Shown: piece after piece, positions 7,165 through 16,259 of the stretch
How the letters are laid out: the number at the start of each line of letters is the position of its first letter
Position numbering within the stretch: position 1 is the first letter of the stretch
From: Acidobacteriota bacterium
Lineage (GTDB): Bacteria > Acidobacteriota > UBA6911
Assembly: GCA_016929335.1 (NCBI GenBank)
Contig: JAFGIY010000065.1
Coordinates: 1 to 64,000 of the forward strand
DNA: 64,000 nt
Direction of reading: 5' to 3'
Notes under the pieces: generated by a model
Databases searched by the model: none
The model's input: only the letters and a program-made list of their open reading frames with translations
What the model was told of the DNA's origin: nothing
Translations under genes and position numbers: made by a program

Positions 7165-9876
7165 CTAAAGAAGACGAAGCGAGGCTTGCTGAAGCCAGCC
7201 GCTCCAGCCATTTGGCAGGCTGATTTGATACCAACCATTGTGGGATTCGTGCACTCTGACTTTCAGGCCTTCGTGTATGGTAAATACGGATATGTTTTCA
7301 ATCCCCGGTCCGCTGCGTACATCTGCTTTCTGTTCGACTACAATTCCTTTTTTCCTGAAATCCTGGTCATAGATTTTCCAGGAAAGCGAAGATGCAAAAG
7401 CGAAGAACAGAAAGCCTGCTCCAAAGCAGCCCAAAAGGGCACGGTAGGAATTGCGCGGATTTTTTGATAGCAGGTATAACGAAAACAATAAATTGGCTAT
7501 GATAAAAAGCAAGGCAACAAGCCACGCCTCCTGGGTTATCGAAAGCAACCTCGGAAACCATGTTAATAACTTCAACGGTAACGGATTCGACGCGGTTTCG
7601 ATCCGATCCACTATCATTGAATTGGCGAGCTCAAGGTTCTCCCGTATTTCCCGGTCGGCAGGCAGTTTCTGCAGGGCTTTTTCCCAATTATAAACAGCAT
7701 CTCCCAGCCGCTTCTGTTTGAAACAGGCATTCCCAAGATTGTAATAAAGAGAACTACTGCTATAGCCCGAATGTAAGATCCGAATATAAATCTGTTCGGC
7801 AGATGCATAATTGCCCGCCTGGTATTCCAAATTGCCTCGTTCAAACAACTTCTCAGGAGAACCCTCCCCAATATCCGCATGCAAAGTCCATGGAGAAAAT
7901 AGGAACATGAAGGATAAAAAAACAGCCAGTGCCGTACCGCCCGTCTTTCCGGCTTTTTCAAGGGCGTCAATATTTTTGCGAATTCGCTCATTCAATTTGT
8001 TCGTTCCGTCGGTTGATGCGGAGGCGCTGACAAATCTGCCGAAATCACATTCCTGCAGGCATGCTCTGGTTTCTTCCACAATTTTGTGTGGAATCGATTT
8101 TGCCGACAAAGCGCGTTCCAGACTATCGCCCGTCAATTCAATCTCCGCCAATCCAAACTTATCTATCAGGTATCCCGAAAGAGCCGCGGCCGCCTCATCA
8201 TAAAAAGAACGCGCGCTCGATTTGGACTTTCTTTCCGCAATCTTCAGTCTTTCCAAAGCGCGGCGCTTAGCCTTCCTGTTTCGGAGAAAGCCGATGTCTT
8301 CGGCATGCCTGGAACGCTGTTTCTGATAAAGAAAGAGAGCCGCGTTAAACGCCAGCGGAATCCCGGCAATCAGAAAGATCCAAAAATGTTGATAAAAAGG
8401 TTTGCCCGTTTTCTCAAACTTGCCCGAAGCTGTCTTGATGAAGTTAATGTCGGTTGCACGCCGAACGAGGCTTTGTTTTTCGTCCACGGGAAGCACAGAA
8501 ATGGAAGCGGCGCTATCTGCACCTTTCAGCACTTCGATATTCAGAGAAGACGTCCTGGCAACTTCGTATTTTTCGCTTTCCGGATTAAAGAAGGAAAAGG
8601 AGAGGGGAGGAATGGTCTGCCGGCCCGGCGCTTTGGGAACAATGACGTATTCCCATGTTTTATCTCCCCCTATTTGTCCTCCAGCCTGGACGCGCACGCC
8701 GTCGACTCGTTTGGAAGAATAGACTGTAAAGTCGGGGAAAGGAGGAACGGCAATATCAGGAATCATCTTCAGATTTCCCGTTCCTTCCAGCTTGACACGA
8801 AGTGAAACCGCTTCTCCGGTTGAAACTTGATTCTTGTCTATGCCGGCAGCCAGATGGAAGGATCCAACCGCGTTGCGGAAGTCCGCGGGCCGACCTGCAA
8901 CCGGCAGCGGCTTTACCTCCAGAATCAGTTCATCTGTCTTGCGATAGAGCGTCTCTCTTCGACTGAAAATCCCAAGCAAATCTCCACCGACGCCTGCCGA
9001 AACGGCAAATGTGCTTGATGGAATTTTGAGTCTTCCCGTTGTCGTGGCAAACAGGGCCTGCTTTTTGATCGTGTAAACCACATATTCTTTGCCATTTATG
9101 ACTTTGCGAGTGCCTTTCGGATTCTTCTCCACTTCAATGTCTTCCACCCAAAAACCGGATAGCGGAGGGTTCTCCTGAAGCTGAATTCCATTGATCCCAA
9201 TCTGCGTGCAGATCTCATATGCAAGAGTCACCTGTTGCCCAGGGTAGGCGGAGGTTCGATCGAGCTCGGCCTTGACAAGAACCGCATCTCCAACGGACCT
9301 GCGACGCGGAAGAACCTCATCTTCAAAATCATCAAAGGGACTCAGAGATCGTGGTGCTTGAGGAACACTGCCGCGCGGAGCCGAAGTGACGCGAACCTGC
9401 AGCGGTTGAGTTTTATAGATTTTTCCTCCGACAGGCACTTCGACCGGATCAATCGTAAACTGACCCTCTTTCTCCGGAAGCAGGATATAAATATAGCTTT
9501 TGCTGCTGCTGGATCTCCCGTTGATCCATTGGAATTGGGTGCTGATGTTCGGTCCGGAAACAATCCTGAAGCCCGGGATGCTGGGAAGCCGCGGATTTCC
9601 AGCATCGGCATTGTCTTTTCCGGAAACCGTAATCGCAAATTGAAACTGGTCCTGAATTCCTACCGTATCACTGCCCACGGAGGCCGTGACCTGAACATCC
9701 TGGCTCCAGGCGCTCGGAATAGACAATAGAGGCAAAAAGAGCGGCAATATTAAAAATAAGTGTCCGATTCGAGATTTGAGATTCGAGATTCGAGATGGAA
9801 AGGCTAATCCCGGTTTAATGTCTTCAATCTCCAATCTCGAATCTCGAATTGTCATTAAATTACCAGTCTTTCTCAT
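7165..9876 (-). CDS. BatD-BatE fusion: aerotolerance protein with TPR and SH3 domains
   Basis: This is a 903-residue envelope protein. After an unusually long N-terminal stretch comes a hydrophobic signal segment (about 38-58), then BatD-type beta-rich domains (about 60-450, with VTASVGSDTVGIQDQFQFAI at the start). A transmembrane helix near 500 leads to a cytoplasmic region. A second part (about 670-903) carries TPRs (LFERGNLEYQAGNYASAEQIY), two TM helices and a C-terminal SH3-like domain (VRSGPGIENISVFTIHEGLKV). In Bacteroides-type loci BatD and BatE are separate proteins, so this looks like a fusion. The start at 9876 has AGGAAA and overlaps the preceding gene's stop by 17 bp. The first 40 codons run through a palindromic repeat. 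Confidence 0.8.
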   Translation of the reverse strand: MRKTGNLMTIRDSRLEIEDIKPGLAFPSRISNLKSRIGHLFLILPLFLPLLSIPSAWSQDVQVTASVGSDTVGIQDQFQFAITVSGKDNADAGNPRLPSIPGFRIVSGPNISTQFQWINGRSSSSKSYIYILLPEKEGQFTIDPVEVPVGGKIYKTQPLQVRVTSAPRGSVPQAPRSLSPFDDFEDEVLPRRRSVGDAVLVKAELDRTSAYPGQQVTLAYEICTQIGINGIQLQENPPLSGFWVEDIEVEKNPKGTRKVINGKEYVVYTIKKQALFATTTGRLKIPSSTFAVSAGVGGDLLGIFSRRETLYRKTDELILEVKPLPVAGRPADFRNAVGSFHLAAGIDKNQVSTGEAVSLRVKLEGTGNLKMIPDIAVPPFPDFTVYSSKRVDGVRVQAGGQIGGDKTWEYVIVPKAPGRQTIPPLSFSFFNPESEKYEVARTSSLNIEVLKGADSAASISVLPVDEKQSLVRRATDINFIKTASGKFEKTGKPFYQHFWIFLIAGIPLAFNAALFLYQKQRSRHAEDIGFLRNRKAKRRALERLKIAERKSKSSARSFYDEAAAALSGYLIDKFGLAEIELTGDSLERALSAKSIPHKIVEETRACLQECDFGRFVSASASTDGTNKLNERIRKNIDALEKAGKTGGTALAVFLSFMFLFSPWTLHADIGEGSPEKLFERGNLEYQAGNYASAEQIYIRILHSGYSSSSLYYNLGNACFKQKRLGDAVYNWEKALQKLPADREIRENLELANSMIVDRIETASNPLPLKLLTWFPRLLSITQEAWLVALLFIIANLLFSLYLLSKNPRNSYRALLGCFGAGFLFFAFASSLSWKIYDQDFRKKGIVVEQKADVRSGPGIENISVFTIHEGLKVRVHESHNGWYQISLPNGWSGWLQQASLRLL
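9765..9850. repeat. heptad-period inverted repeat, GAGATTC class
   Basis: The left arm (9765-9796) repeats GAGATTC every 7 bp. The right arm (9825-9850) is its complement (AATCTCGAATCTCGAATT). About 28 bp separate them. The repeat lies within the first 40 codons of the BatD-BatE gene and encodes peptide pieces such as RDSRLEIED and SRISNLKSRI. Confidence 0.85.
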
Positions 9877-10687
9877 TCACTTTCCTGCGAGCGCGGCTTT
9901 CCATCAATTTACGTTGTTGCTCAATCTCCTGATTCCTGAGCGCATCAAGTATCTGAGCTGCCTGCTCTTTGCCTATGGATCCGTCCCTCTGAGACTGCTG
10001 AAGGGTTTGTTGTTTCAGAGGCTTGTCCTTTTCCTTCCCGTTGCCGGCGTGATCCCTGGAGATTTCTTGCGATTGCTGCTCCCCTCCGCTTTCTCCGGAT
10101 GAAGCTTGAGAAGAAGCCGAAGTTTTGGAGTCCTGCTTCTTTTGATTTGAATCGGACTGATTCCGTTGCTGCTGCTTCAGCTTCTTTAACGCCAGTTCAA
10201 GATTATGCTTTGCTTCAGTGTCCGATGAATCGAGCTTTAGTGCCTCGACAAAGGCTCCGGCTGAATCTTCATAATTACCCATCGAGAATAGGGCATTCCC
10301 GGTGTTATACAAGCTGTTCTTCTTTATTTCTTTGTTGCCTTTGTCCTGAGACTGACGAAGCAATTGCATGCCCTGGTCGTATTTTCCCTGTTTAATGAGC
10401 GAATTACCGAGATTGTAAAGGACTTCCGGCCTGCCTGGATTTTTTACCTGGGCTTCCAGGTAAGCATTTTCCGCAGCCTCAAACTTGCCCTGATCGAAAA
10501 GCCGATTGCCCTCCCTGTTCTTCGAAGCCAGAGATTCTGCGTTTAGTGTGGCGGGAAGAGACAGAACCATAGCGGCGGCCAACACGAACAGGACCCCGAT
10601 CAAAGCAAGCCTATTATTGCTTGCCCCTAATCCTGCTACGGGTTGTCGATTGCTGACTGCCGACCTGTTCGAAGCCTGCTGAGCCAT
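9860..10687 (-). CDS. BatC-like membrane-anchored TPR protein
   Basis: The 275-residue protein has one hydrophobic segment (about 28-48), then three or four TPR units (about 58-165, for example NREGNRLFDQGKFEAAENAY and LYNLGNSLIKQGKYDQGMQL). A Gln/Ser/Lys-rich low-complexity region (about 170-235) and a charged tail ending RKVNEKDW follow. Position and architecture match BatC of Bat operons, which is thought to scaffold the vWA proteins in the periplasm. GGAGG precedes the ATG. Its first 17 codons overlap the end of batB, and this stretch reads QASNRSAVSNRQP, typical of translated repeat sequence. Confidence 0.8.
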   Translation of the reverse strand: MAQQASNRSAVSNRQPVAGLGASNNRLALIGVLFVLAAAMVLSLPATLNAESLASKNREGNRLFDQGKFEAAENAYLEAQVKNPGRPEVLYNLGNSLIKQGKYDQGMQLLRQSQDKGNKEIKKNSLYNTGNALFSMGNYEDSAGAFVEALKLDSSDTEAKHNLELALKKLKQQQRNQSDSNQKKQDSKTSASSQASSGESGGEQQSQEISRDHAGNGKEKDKPLKQQTLQQSQRDGSIGKEQAAQILDALRNQEIEQQRKLMESRARRKVNEKDW

Positions 10688-11694
10688 GTTCCTCCGGGCT
10701 TGCGCCGTTCATTAATCCATAATGCCGCAACAAGAAATAGGATTGCCAAAGACAAAGGATATTGGAACCGGTCCTCGAAGTTCTGAAACAGCCTCGATTC
10801 CAGTTCCTTTTTCTCCATGCCGGAAATGTCATTATAAAGAGCTTCTATTTCGTTCTCCGAGGTGGTTGCACGAAAATATCTTCCTCCCGTTTCAGCCGCT
10901 ATTTCGGCCAACGATCTTTCGTCAAGACTGCTTATTACGACCTGGCCGTCCGGATCTTTCCGGTATTCAATGACGTCGCCCTTTGAATCTCTGATCGGGA
11001 TCGGTTTGCCCTGAGCTGTTCCAATGCCAACTGCATATATGATAACTCCGGCTTCCCGCGCCTTGCGAATGGCCTTATCCACCTGTCCTTCCAGATCTTC
11101 TCCATCCGTAAAAAGCACAAGCACTTTATACTTGCGCTCTTTCTCTATAAACGCCGATGTGGCCGTTTCAATCGCTGCCGCCAGAGATGTCCCCGGTTCT
11201 GAAATCATTCCTGCTGTGGCGGCATCCAGAAAGAGCTCGATCGCTCCGTGATCCAGCGTCAGAGGGCACTGGACCATTCCACTGCCTGAAAAAGTCACCA
11301 GCCCAATCCGGTCTCCCTCCGATCTTTGCAGCAGCCTTCGAATTTCCCCTTTGGCTTTCTCGAGGCGATCAGGAGCTATATCTTCCGCATTCATGCTGAA
11401 GGATGTGTCAAGCGCGACGATGATGTCGACTCCCCTGCGATGCACCGTTTCCAGCCTTGCCCCCCATTGTGGACGGGCGATGGCAAGAATTCCAAAAACA
11501 TAGAATCCTGTAAGCAGTATGGCTTTCCAAACGGCCTTGCTTCGACTGAATTCCTCCGTAAGCCTGGACGCCAGGATTGGACTTACTACTCTTTCAAGCC
11601 TTTTCCTTCGAGCACGAAAAGCGCAGAAGAAAAAGAGTCCAAGCGCTGGAAGCCCCCACAGCAAGTTCAGGTATTCAGGTCTGGCGAAATGCAT
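10636..11694 (-). CDS. BatB-like vWA-domain membrane protein
   Basis: The 352 residues begin with a membrane segment near 8-25 and another at about 60-75, then a von Willebrand A domain (about 88-290) with an intact MIDAS start DTSFS and the sequence TFSGSGMVQCPLTLD. A C-terminal TM helix (about 310-330) follows. BatA/BatB proteins pair in the inner membrane and are linked to oxygen or oxidative-stress tolerance in Bacteroides and Leptospira. The ATG at 11694 directly follows a repeat (CTAACGACTAAC) with no Shine-Dalgarno sequence. The C-terminal residues RTGRQSAIDNP also appear repeat-derived. Confidence 0.88.
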   Translation of the reverse strand: MHFARPEYLNLLWGLPALGLFFFCAFRARRKRLERVVSPILASRLTEEFSRSKAVWKAILLTGFYVFGILAIARPQWGARLETVHRRGVDIIVALDTSFSMNAEDIAPDRLEKAKGEIRRLLQRSEGDRIGLVTFSGSGMVQCPLTLDHGAIELFLDAATAGMISEPGTSLAAAIETATSAFIEKERKYKVLVLFTDGEDLEGQVDKAIRKAREAGVIIYAVGIGTAQGKPIPIRDSKGDVIEYRKDPDGQVVISSLDERSLAEIAAETGGRYFRATTSENEIEALYNDISGMEKKELESRLFQNFEDRFQYPLSLAILFLVAALWINERRKPGGTWLSRLRTGRQSAIDNP

Positions 11695-11695
11695 G

Positions 11696-11775
11696 TTAGT
11701 CGTTAGTTGGCAGTCGTCAGTCGGCAGTGAAATCTGTTTGATACTGCCTACTGTCGACTAACGACCGCCGACTAC
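11696..11775. repeat. heptad-period inverted repeat, GTCGGCA/CGACTAA class
   Basis: The left arm at about 11696-11729 contains GTTAGTCGTTAG and GTCAGTCGGCAGTG. The right arm (11741-11775) contains TACTGTCGACTAACGACCG, largely complementary to it. It fills the 82-bp gap between the stop of batA and the start of batB. Confidence 0.85.
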
Positions 11776-11776
11776 C

Positions 11777-12769
11777 TTACGGTATTTTCATAAAACGTGT
11801 GAAACCTGCAATTGTTCCAACAAAAACCAGTACCAAAGCGGGCATAAGGAAATCGCTGAAGCGTTCGTTATAGTGTGTATATGTTTTTACCTGAATTTTT
11901 GTTTTTTCCAGACGCCCGATATCCTCAAAAATCCGGTTCAGAGATGGACGGTCTGTCGCCCGGTAATATATGCCTCCGGTGATGTCCGCAATCTGTTTCA
12001 GGGATGCTTCATCAATTTCCACTTCCAGATCCGCATATATTTTCCCATAAACCGGATCGTTTACAGGAAACCTGGCCATGCCGGATGATCCGACGCCTAT
12101 GGTGTAGATTTTCACTCCAAGCGTTTTCGCAATCCCGGCAGCATCAAGCGGTTGAATCTCTCCACGGTTATTGACTCCGTCCGTTACCAGGATAATGACT
12201 TTGGATTTCGCCCTGCTCTCTCTCAAACGGTTAAGACAGGTGGCGAGAGCATTGCCGATGGCGGTCCCATCTTCGATCAAGCCAAGGTCCGTGCCCGCCA
12301 GCACTTGCTGTAAAGCTCCATAATCCAATGTTGGAGGGCAACGCGTGATTGCTTTGGCCGCAAAAACCACCAGTCCTGCACGGTCATGCTGCAATCCTTC
12401 AACGAATTTGTTCACAACCAGCTTGGCGACATGGAAACGGTTCCGTGGCTCAAAATCCTCCGCCGCCATACTCCCGGAGGCATCCAGGGCAATCACAATG
12501 TCAATCCCTTCCGCAAGCATTTCTTCCGCCTGAGTGCCTTTCTGGGGCCGGGCAAGTGCAGTGACAGCAAGAGCAAGAGCCATTATCTGAATCGCAAAAA
12601 GGGAATGGTTGATGCGAATAGTCCACGAAGGCCGGATGCCCTCCAACGCAAGAGTCGAAGCAAACCGGAGACTCCCCTGCCCTCGCCGTCCACGATGAAT
12701 ATGCTTCCATATCAATAGCGGCAGGATCAGCAGGAGTAAGAGGAATTCCGGATTTGCAAAATGAAGCAT
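11777..12769 (-). CDS. BatA-like vWA-domain membrane protein
   Basis: This 330-residue protein has a TM segment near residues 5-22, a second at about 55-72, a von Willebrand A domain (about 88-285) with MIDAS residues in DASGSMAAEDF, and a final TM helix (about 305-325). It is the partner of the next gene and shares its fold, including FAAKAITRCPPTLDYGALQ. The pair presumably forms a heteromeric inner-membrane complex whose activity is gated by the MoxR ATPase encoded upstream. GGAG lies 7 nt before the ATG, so unlike batB it keeps a recognisable ribosome-binding site. Confidence 0.88.
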   Translation of the reverse strand: MLHFANPEFLLLLLILPLLIWKHIHRGRRGQGSLRFASTLALEGIRPSWTIRINHSLFAIQIMALALAVTALARPQKGTQAEEMLAEGIDIVIALDASGSMAAEDFEPRNRFHVAKLVVNKFVEGLQHDRAGLVVFAAKAITRCPPTLDYGALQQVLAGTDLGLIEDGTAIGNALATCLNRLRESRAKSKVIILVTDGVNNRGEIQPLDAAGIAKTLGVKIYTIGVGSSGMARFPVNDPVYGKIYADLEVEIDEASLKQIADITGGIYYRATDRPSLNRIFEDIGRLEKTKIQVKTYTHYNERFSDFLMPALVLVFVGTIAGFTRFMKIP

Positions 12770-12785
12770 TCATTTGCTCCGCTTT

Positions 12786-12884
12786 AGCAGTCGCTGGTGG
12801 CTAGCAGGCATTCGCCAATAAGTTGTGCAGACAGGTTAATCTGCATTCTTGACTAACGACTGACGACTAACGACTGCCGATTAC
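12786..12884. repeat. degenerate heptad-period array, CGACTAA class
   Basis: The right part (about 12850-12884) is regular: TGACTAACGACTGACGACTA has a clear 7-bp period. The left part (12786-12810) is a decayed complement. The array contains the last codons and stop of the DUF4381-like gene, whose tail reads AVGNRQSLVVSR. Confidence 0.7.
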
Positions 12885-13905
12885 CAACCGCCTTCCTCGC
12901 CTCAGCCAGTACGCTCAGGGCATCCTGCGAGGCGGCGTCCTGTTCTGTTCTGTCAGGAATGTATTTCGCAAATTTGACAACATCGCAACGGGAAAGAAAC
13001 GATTCGATCAGATCTCTGTGTCCAGGATTCAGAGCAGGCCTGGCATTCAGAACATCCATGATTTCGGAAGTCGTCTGCTCGGCCGTGTGAATGTCGTAGC
13101 CTGCTTCCAGAATTCTTTTAACTATGTCCGATAGGTCAATATAAAACTGCTTTTCCATCCCATCGCCCGGCAGGCCGCGTCCGAGCAAATTTCTAAGATC
13201 TCTTTCGGCGACATCAAGCAGGTCCAGCGTCTGTTCCGGCGTGAGAGGTTCGGGGGGGGCGGGCCGCCGTTTCCGGAAATACCATGCGGCCGCGCAGAGT
13301 ATGCAGGCCGCCGCTGCCAGCAGAATCCATAAAAGCCACCGCACAGGCTCCTGTATTTCCGCTTGTTTCTTCAGATCTTTCAGTTCGGCGTCCTTCTCTG
13401 TGAGGATGCTTCGAATTTCGATTTCCACCGGCGGACTCTGGGCGGCAATCTCTCTGCCTTCCGCCGTTATTAAATTTATCGGAATGGATGGGAAGAAAAA
13501 CCGACCGGTTCTGTAAATAGCAATGGTTATCTGCGCCTGAAAATGCACCGGCGCGGCGGTCTTTGACCCGACTTTTCTCCCTGATTCATGCGGCTTGCCG
13601 GTTTCGGACGGGACAATCCCGGAAGCAAATTCCGTAATGATGAAGTCTCCGGATTTCGCCACAGGCCTCGGGACGTCGGCTCGATAGCCCGGAGGCATCG
13701 TAATATCCAGGTTGAGACGAATCGGATCACCGATGGTTGCCGATTCAGGATGAGCCTCTATGTGAATTGCTATGCCGGGAGGAAGCGGAGGAGTGTTTTC
13801 ATCCCCTTTTGCCTGTCCCCAGGTGTTTTGCAGCAACATACAAAGCAACGCTATCCCGATGAGGAAAGCTTTGCTTTTTCCCTTTATATACAATACGAAA
13901 CTCAC
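12853..13905 (-). CDS. Bat-operon membrane protein with periplasmic BatD/DUF4381-like domain
   Basis: A signal peptide (about 12-31) is followed by a beta-rich periplasmic domain (about 40-180, IHIEAHPESATIGDPIRLNL), a TM helix (about 200-218) and a cytoplasmic alpha-helical domain ending near 340. The layout is that of the unnamed gene commonly found between DUF58 and batA in MoxR/Bat operons. Its role is presumably structural or accessory. Its GTG/ATG start overlaps the DUF58 stop by 4 bp, indicating translational coupling. The final residues are encoded by the repeat array and are unlikely to be functional. Confidence 0.7.
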   Translation of the reverse strand: MSFVLYIKGKSKAFLIGIALLCMLLQNTWGQAKGDENTPPLPPGIAIHIEAHPESATIGDPIRLNLDITMPPGYRADVPRPVAKSGDFIITEFASGIVPSETGKPHESGRKVGSKTAAPVHFQAQITIAIYRTGRFFFPSIPINLITAEGREIAAQSPPVEIEIRSILTEKDAELKDLKKQAEIQEPVRWLLWILLAAAACILCAAAWYFRKRRPAPPEPLTPEQTLDLLDVAERDLRNLLGRGLPGDGMEKQFYIDLSDIVKRILEAGYDIHTAEQTTSEIMDVLNARPALNPGHRDLIESFLSRCDVVKFAKYIPDRTEQDAASQDALSVLAEARKAVGNRQSLVVSR

Positions 13906-14780
13906 CTGATTCTTCTCGCTCGTTCCTCAAAGAACCGTATCAATGGGACATCATAGGGCTTGCCTGTTTCAATTGTAAGGTGGTCCATTCGATGCGATTC
14001 AAACAGCTTTGAAAGCCTGGATTGATTCCTGATCCAATTCTCCCGGAATATCTCTCGAACCAACGGTAATGCGGTATCCAGCTGCACGATTTCGCCTGTT
14101 TCCGCATCCTGGATTTCCAGAATACCCACATTCGGCAATTCTTTTTCCCGGGGATCCATGATCTGAATAATGACAACGTCATGCCTGCGGTTTGCCGCCT
14201 TCAATGGCTGCTCGAAACCCTGATCGAGCAGGTCGGAGATCAAGAACACAACAGATCGTTTATGCACTACCAGGTTCAGGTGTTCCAAAGCTGTCTGGAT
14301 TCGAGTGCCCCGATGCTCCGGCTTGTGAAAGAGCACTTCGCGAATGACGCGCAGAACGTGCGTGCTGCCGCGCCGCGGGGGGATAAACTTCTCAATGCAA
14401 TCCGTAAACAGGATTGCTCCCACGCGGTCATTATTCTTGATGGCGGAAAATGCAAGCAGGGCTGATATTTCCGCAGCAATTTCGGATTTCATTTTATCGA
14501 CGGACCCGAATATTCCGGAGGCACTCATGTCGATCAGCAACATCACCGTCAATTCGCGCTCTTCCACATATCGCTTTACAAACGGCCGGCCCGCTCGTGA
14601 GGTTACATTCCAATCGATGGTTCGAACATCGTCGCCGTGCTGGTATTCCCGGACTTCATCAAACTCCATGCCGCGGCCCTTGAAAACCGAATGGTATTCG
14701 CCTGCCAGTGATTCGTTAACCAGCCGGTTGGTTGTGATCTGGATCCGCCGTATCTTGTGGACTATTTCTTTAGGCAACAT
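13902..14780 (-). CDS. DUF58 domain protein of the MoxR/Bat operon
   Basis: This 292-residue cytoplasmic protein shows the DUF58 signature GRGMEFDEVREYQHGDDVRT (about 35-54) with the following IDWNVTSRAGRPFVK. A vWA-like fold with IDMSASGIFGS (about 88) comes next. DUF58 proteins are nearly always encoded beside MoxR ATPases and are thought to be their substrates or adaptors. The ATG at 14780 lacks a Shine-Dalgarno sequence and lies about 10 nt from a heptad repeat array. The stop overlaps the next gene by 4 bp. Confidence 0.9.
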   Translation of the reverse strand: MLPKEIVHKIRRIQITTNRLVNESLAGEYHSVFKGRGMEFDEVREYQHGDDVRTIDWNVTSRAGRPFVKRYVEERELTVMLLIDMSASGIFGSVDKMKSEIAAEISALLAFSAIKNNDRVGAILFTDCIEKFIPPRRGSTHVLRVIREVLFHKPEHRGTRIQTALEHLNLVVHKRSVVFLISDLLDQGFEQPLKAANRRHDVVIIQIMDPREKELPNVGILEIQDAETGEIVQLDTALPLVREIFRENWIRNQSRLSKLFESHRMDHLTIETGKPYDVPLIRFFEERARRIR

Positions 14781-14789
14781 GTAACAACA

Positions 14790-14883
14790 TTTACGATTTA
14801 CGATTGACGATTTACGATTGACGATTGAAAAGGACCGACCGCATTTTTCTCAATCGTCAATCGTAAATCGTCAATCGTAAATC
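14790..14883. repeat. heptad-period inverted repeat, ACGATTT/ACGATTG class
   Basis: The left arm (14790-14828) alternates ACGATTT and ACGATTG units. The right arm (14851-14883) is the complement (CAATCGTCAATCGTAAATCG). It occupies nearly the whole 105-bp gap between moxR and the DUF58 gene. Confidence 0.92.
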
Positions 14884-14885
14884 CG

Positions 14886-15878
14886 TTAGGGGACCTGGAC
14901 CGCATCGAAGATTCGGCTGATGACGGATTCGGTTGTTACCTCTTCGGCTTCGGCTTCATAGGTGAGTATGATCCGGTGTCGAAGCACATCCAGGCCGATT
15001 GCCTTTATATCTTCCGGTGTGACATAGCCGCGTCCCTTGATGAATGCATGAGCGCGTGCCGCCTGGGCCAGATAAATGGTTGCTCGTGGGGAAGCACCAA
15101 AAAGAATCAGGCCTTTCAAGTCGAGCTTGAATTCCTGGGGTTTCCGCGTAGCGAAGACGAGCTGGACGATATAGTCTTTGATGCGTTCGTCCATATAGAC
15201 TTCCTTGACTACTTCACGTACGCGAAGAATATCCGCAGGGATGACGATTTTTTGTATTGGGATGGGAATATCCTGTGCCATCAAGTCCAATATCTGCCGT
15301 TCCTCTTTTTGATCGGGATAGTCGATCTTCAGCTTGAGCATGAAACGGTCTATCTGGGCTTCGGGCAGCGGGTAGGTCCCTTCCTGCTCGATAGGGTTCT
15401 GAGTCGCCATCACAAGGAAGGGCTCATCCAATGGATATGTATTATCCCCAATGGTAACCTGACGTTCCTGCATGGCCTCCAGCAGTGCGCTCTGCACCTT
15501 GGCCGGCGCCCGGTTGATTTCGTCTGCAAGAATGATATTGGCAAAGACGGGCCCCTTTCGGGGAACAAAGCTGCCGTCTTTCTGGTTAAAGATCATGGTG
15601 CCGATAAGATCGGCGGGAAGAAGATCGGGTGTGAACTGAATGCGCTGAAACTTGGTATCAATGGCGGCAGACAGGGTTTTGACTGCCAGCGTTTTGGCTA
15701 GTCCCGGTACTCCTTCCAGCAGAATATGGCCGCGTGCAAGCAGTCCGATCAGGAGACGCTCGATCATATACTTCTGTCCGATGATCGCTCTGTGCACCTC
15801 CGTAATCAACTGCCCGACGAAGCCGCTTTCATTCCTGACTTTCTGATTGATTTCACTGACCTGTGCGGCAATTTCCAC
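14886..15878 (-). CDS. MoxR-family AAA+ ATPase
   Basis: The 330 residues show a Walker A variant EGVPGLAKTLAVKTL (about 56-70), Walker B LADEINRAPAKVQSALLEAM (about 118) and the sensor region MATQNPIEQEGTYPLPEAQ (about 162), all typical of MoxR ATPases. These act as chaperone-like activators of vWA proteins. Here it is the first gene of the Bat operon. The start is GTG at 15878, and the open frame has no better upstream candidate. A promoter presumably lies within the following 380-bp spacer. Confidence 0.93.
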   Translation of the reverse strand: MEIAAQVSEINQKVRNESGFVGQLITEVHRAIIGQKYMIERLLIGLLARGHILLEGVPGLAKTLAVKTLSAAIDTKFQRIQFTPDLLPADLIGTMIFNQKDGSFVPRKGPVFANIILADEINRAPAKVQSALLEAMQERQVTIGDNTYPLDEPFLVMATQNPIEQEGTYPLPEAQIDRFMLKLKIDYPDQKEERQILDLMAQDIPIPIQKIVIPADILRVREVVKEVYMDERIKDYIVQLVFATRKPQEFKLDLKGLILFGASPRATIYLAQAARAHAFIKGRGYVTPEDIKAIGLDVLRHRIILTYEAEAEEVTTESVISRIFDAVQVP

Positions 15879-16259
15879 CGGTTTTCTCTTTTTCTAAGTA
15901 AAGGGTTTGGCTTATGGATTCGCAGTAAAAATACAATACTAGTGAACCCCGATGGGCAAGTCAAATCCGTTGCGACTGTTGAAATGATGCCGGGCTCGCC
16001 GGGAGTGTCAGCGGGCCCGGCCGTATGGTGAGGGGCTAGAAAGCGTTATTCCAGGCAGCGAGACTGCAGATGCCTGTGGATAACGCTGTTTGATGTCAAA
16101 ATTAAACGCGCCGGAGATGGATCTTAATTAAAGAGTGAAGGGAGTTTCTTAATACCACGGAATGAAGTGAAAAAGCAATCCTGAGATTATCATATTGGGG
16201 TCGAATAAGTCGGGAGGAAAAACCGGTCCCGCTTCCGACCCCGATGTGATATGGGGAGG
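15879..16259. other. 381-bp spacer between moxR and rho
   Basis: No gene is visible. The part next to moxR is AT-rich and probably carries its promoter, though I cannot fix -35 and -10 boxes with confidence. The part next to rho contains the hairpin described at 16191-16253. Confidence 0.5.
16191..16253 (-). terminator. large hairpin just downstream of rho
   Basis: CATAT..GGGGTCG..CGGGA (16191-16215) pairs with TCCCG..CGACCCC..ATATG (16227-16253), giving a long interrupted stem 7 bp past the rho stop codon. It could end or stabilise the rho transcript. There is no clear U-tract, so a strict intrinsic terminator is uncertain. The arm CGACCCCGAT recurs in the hairpin at 27886-27919. Confidence 0.5.
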
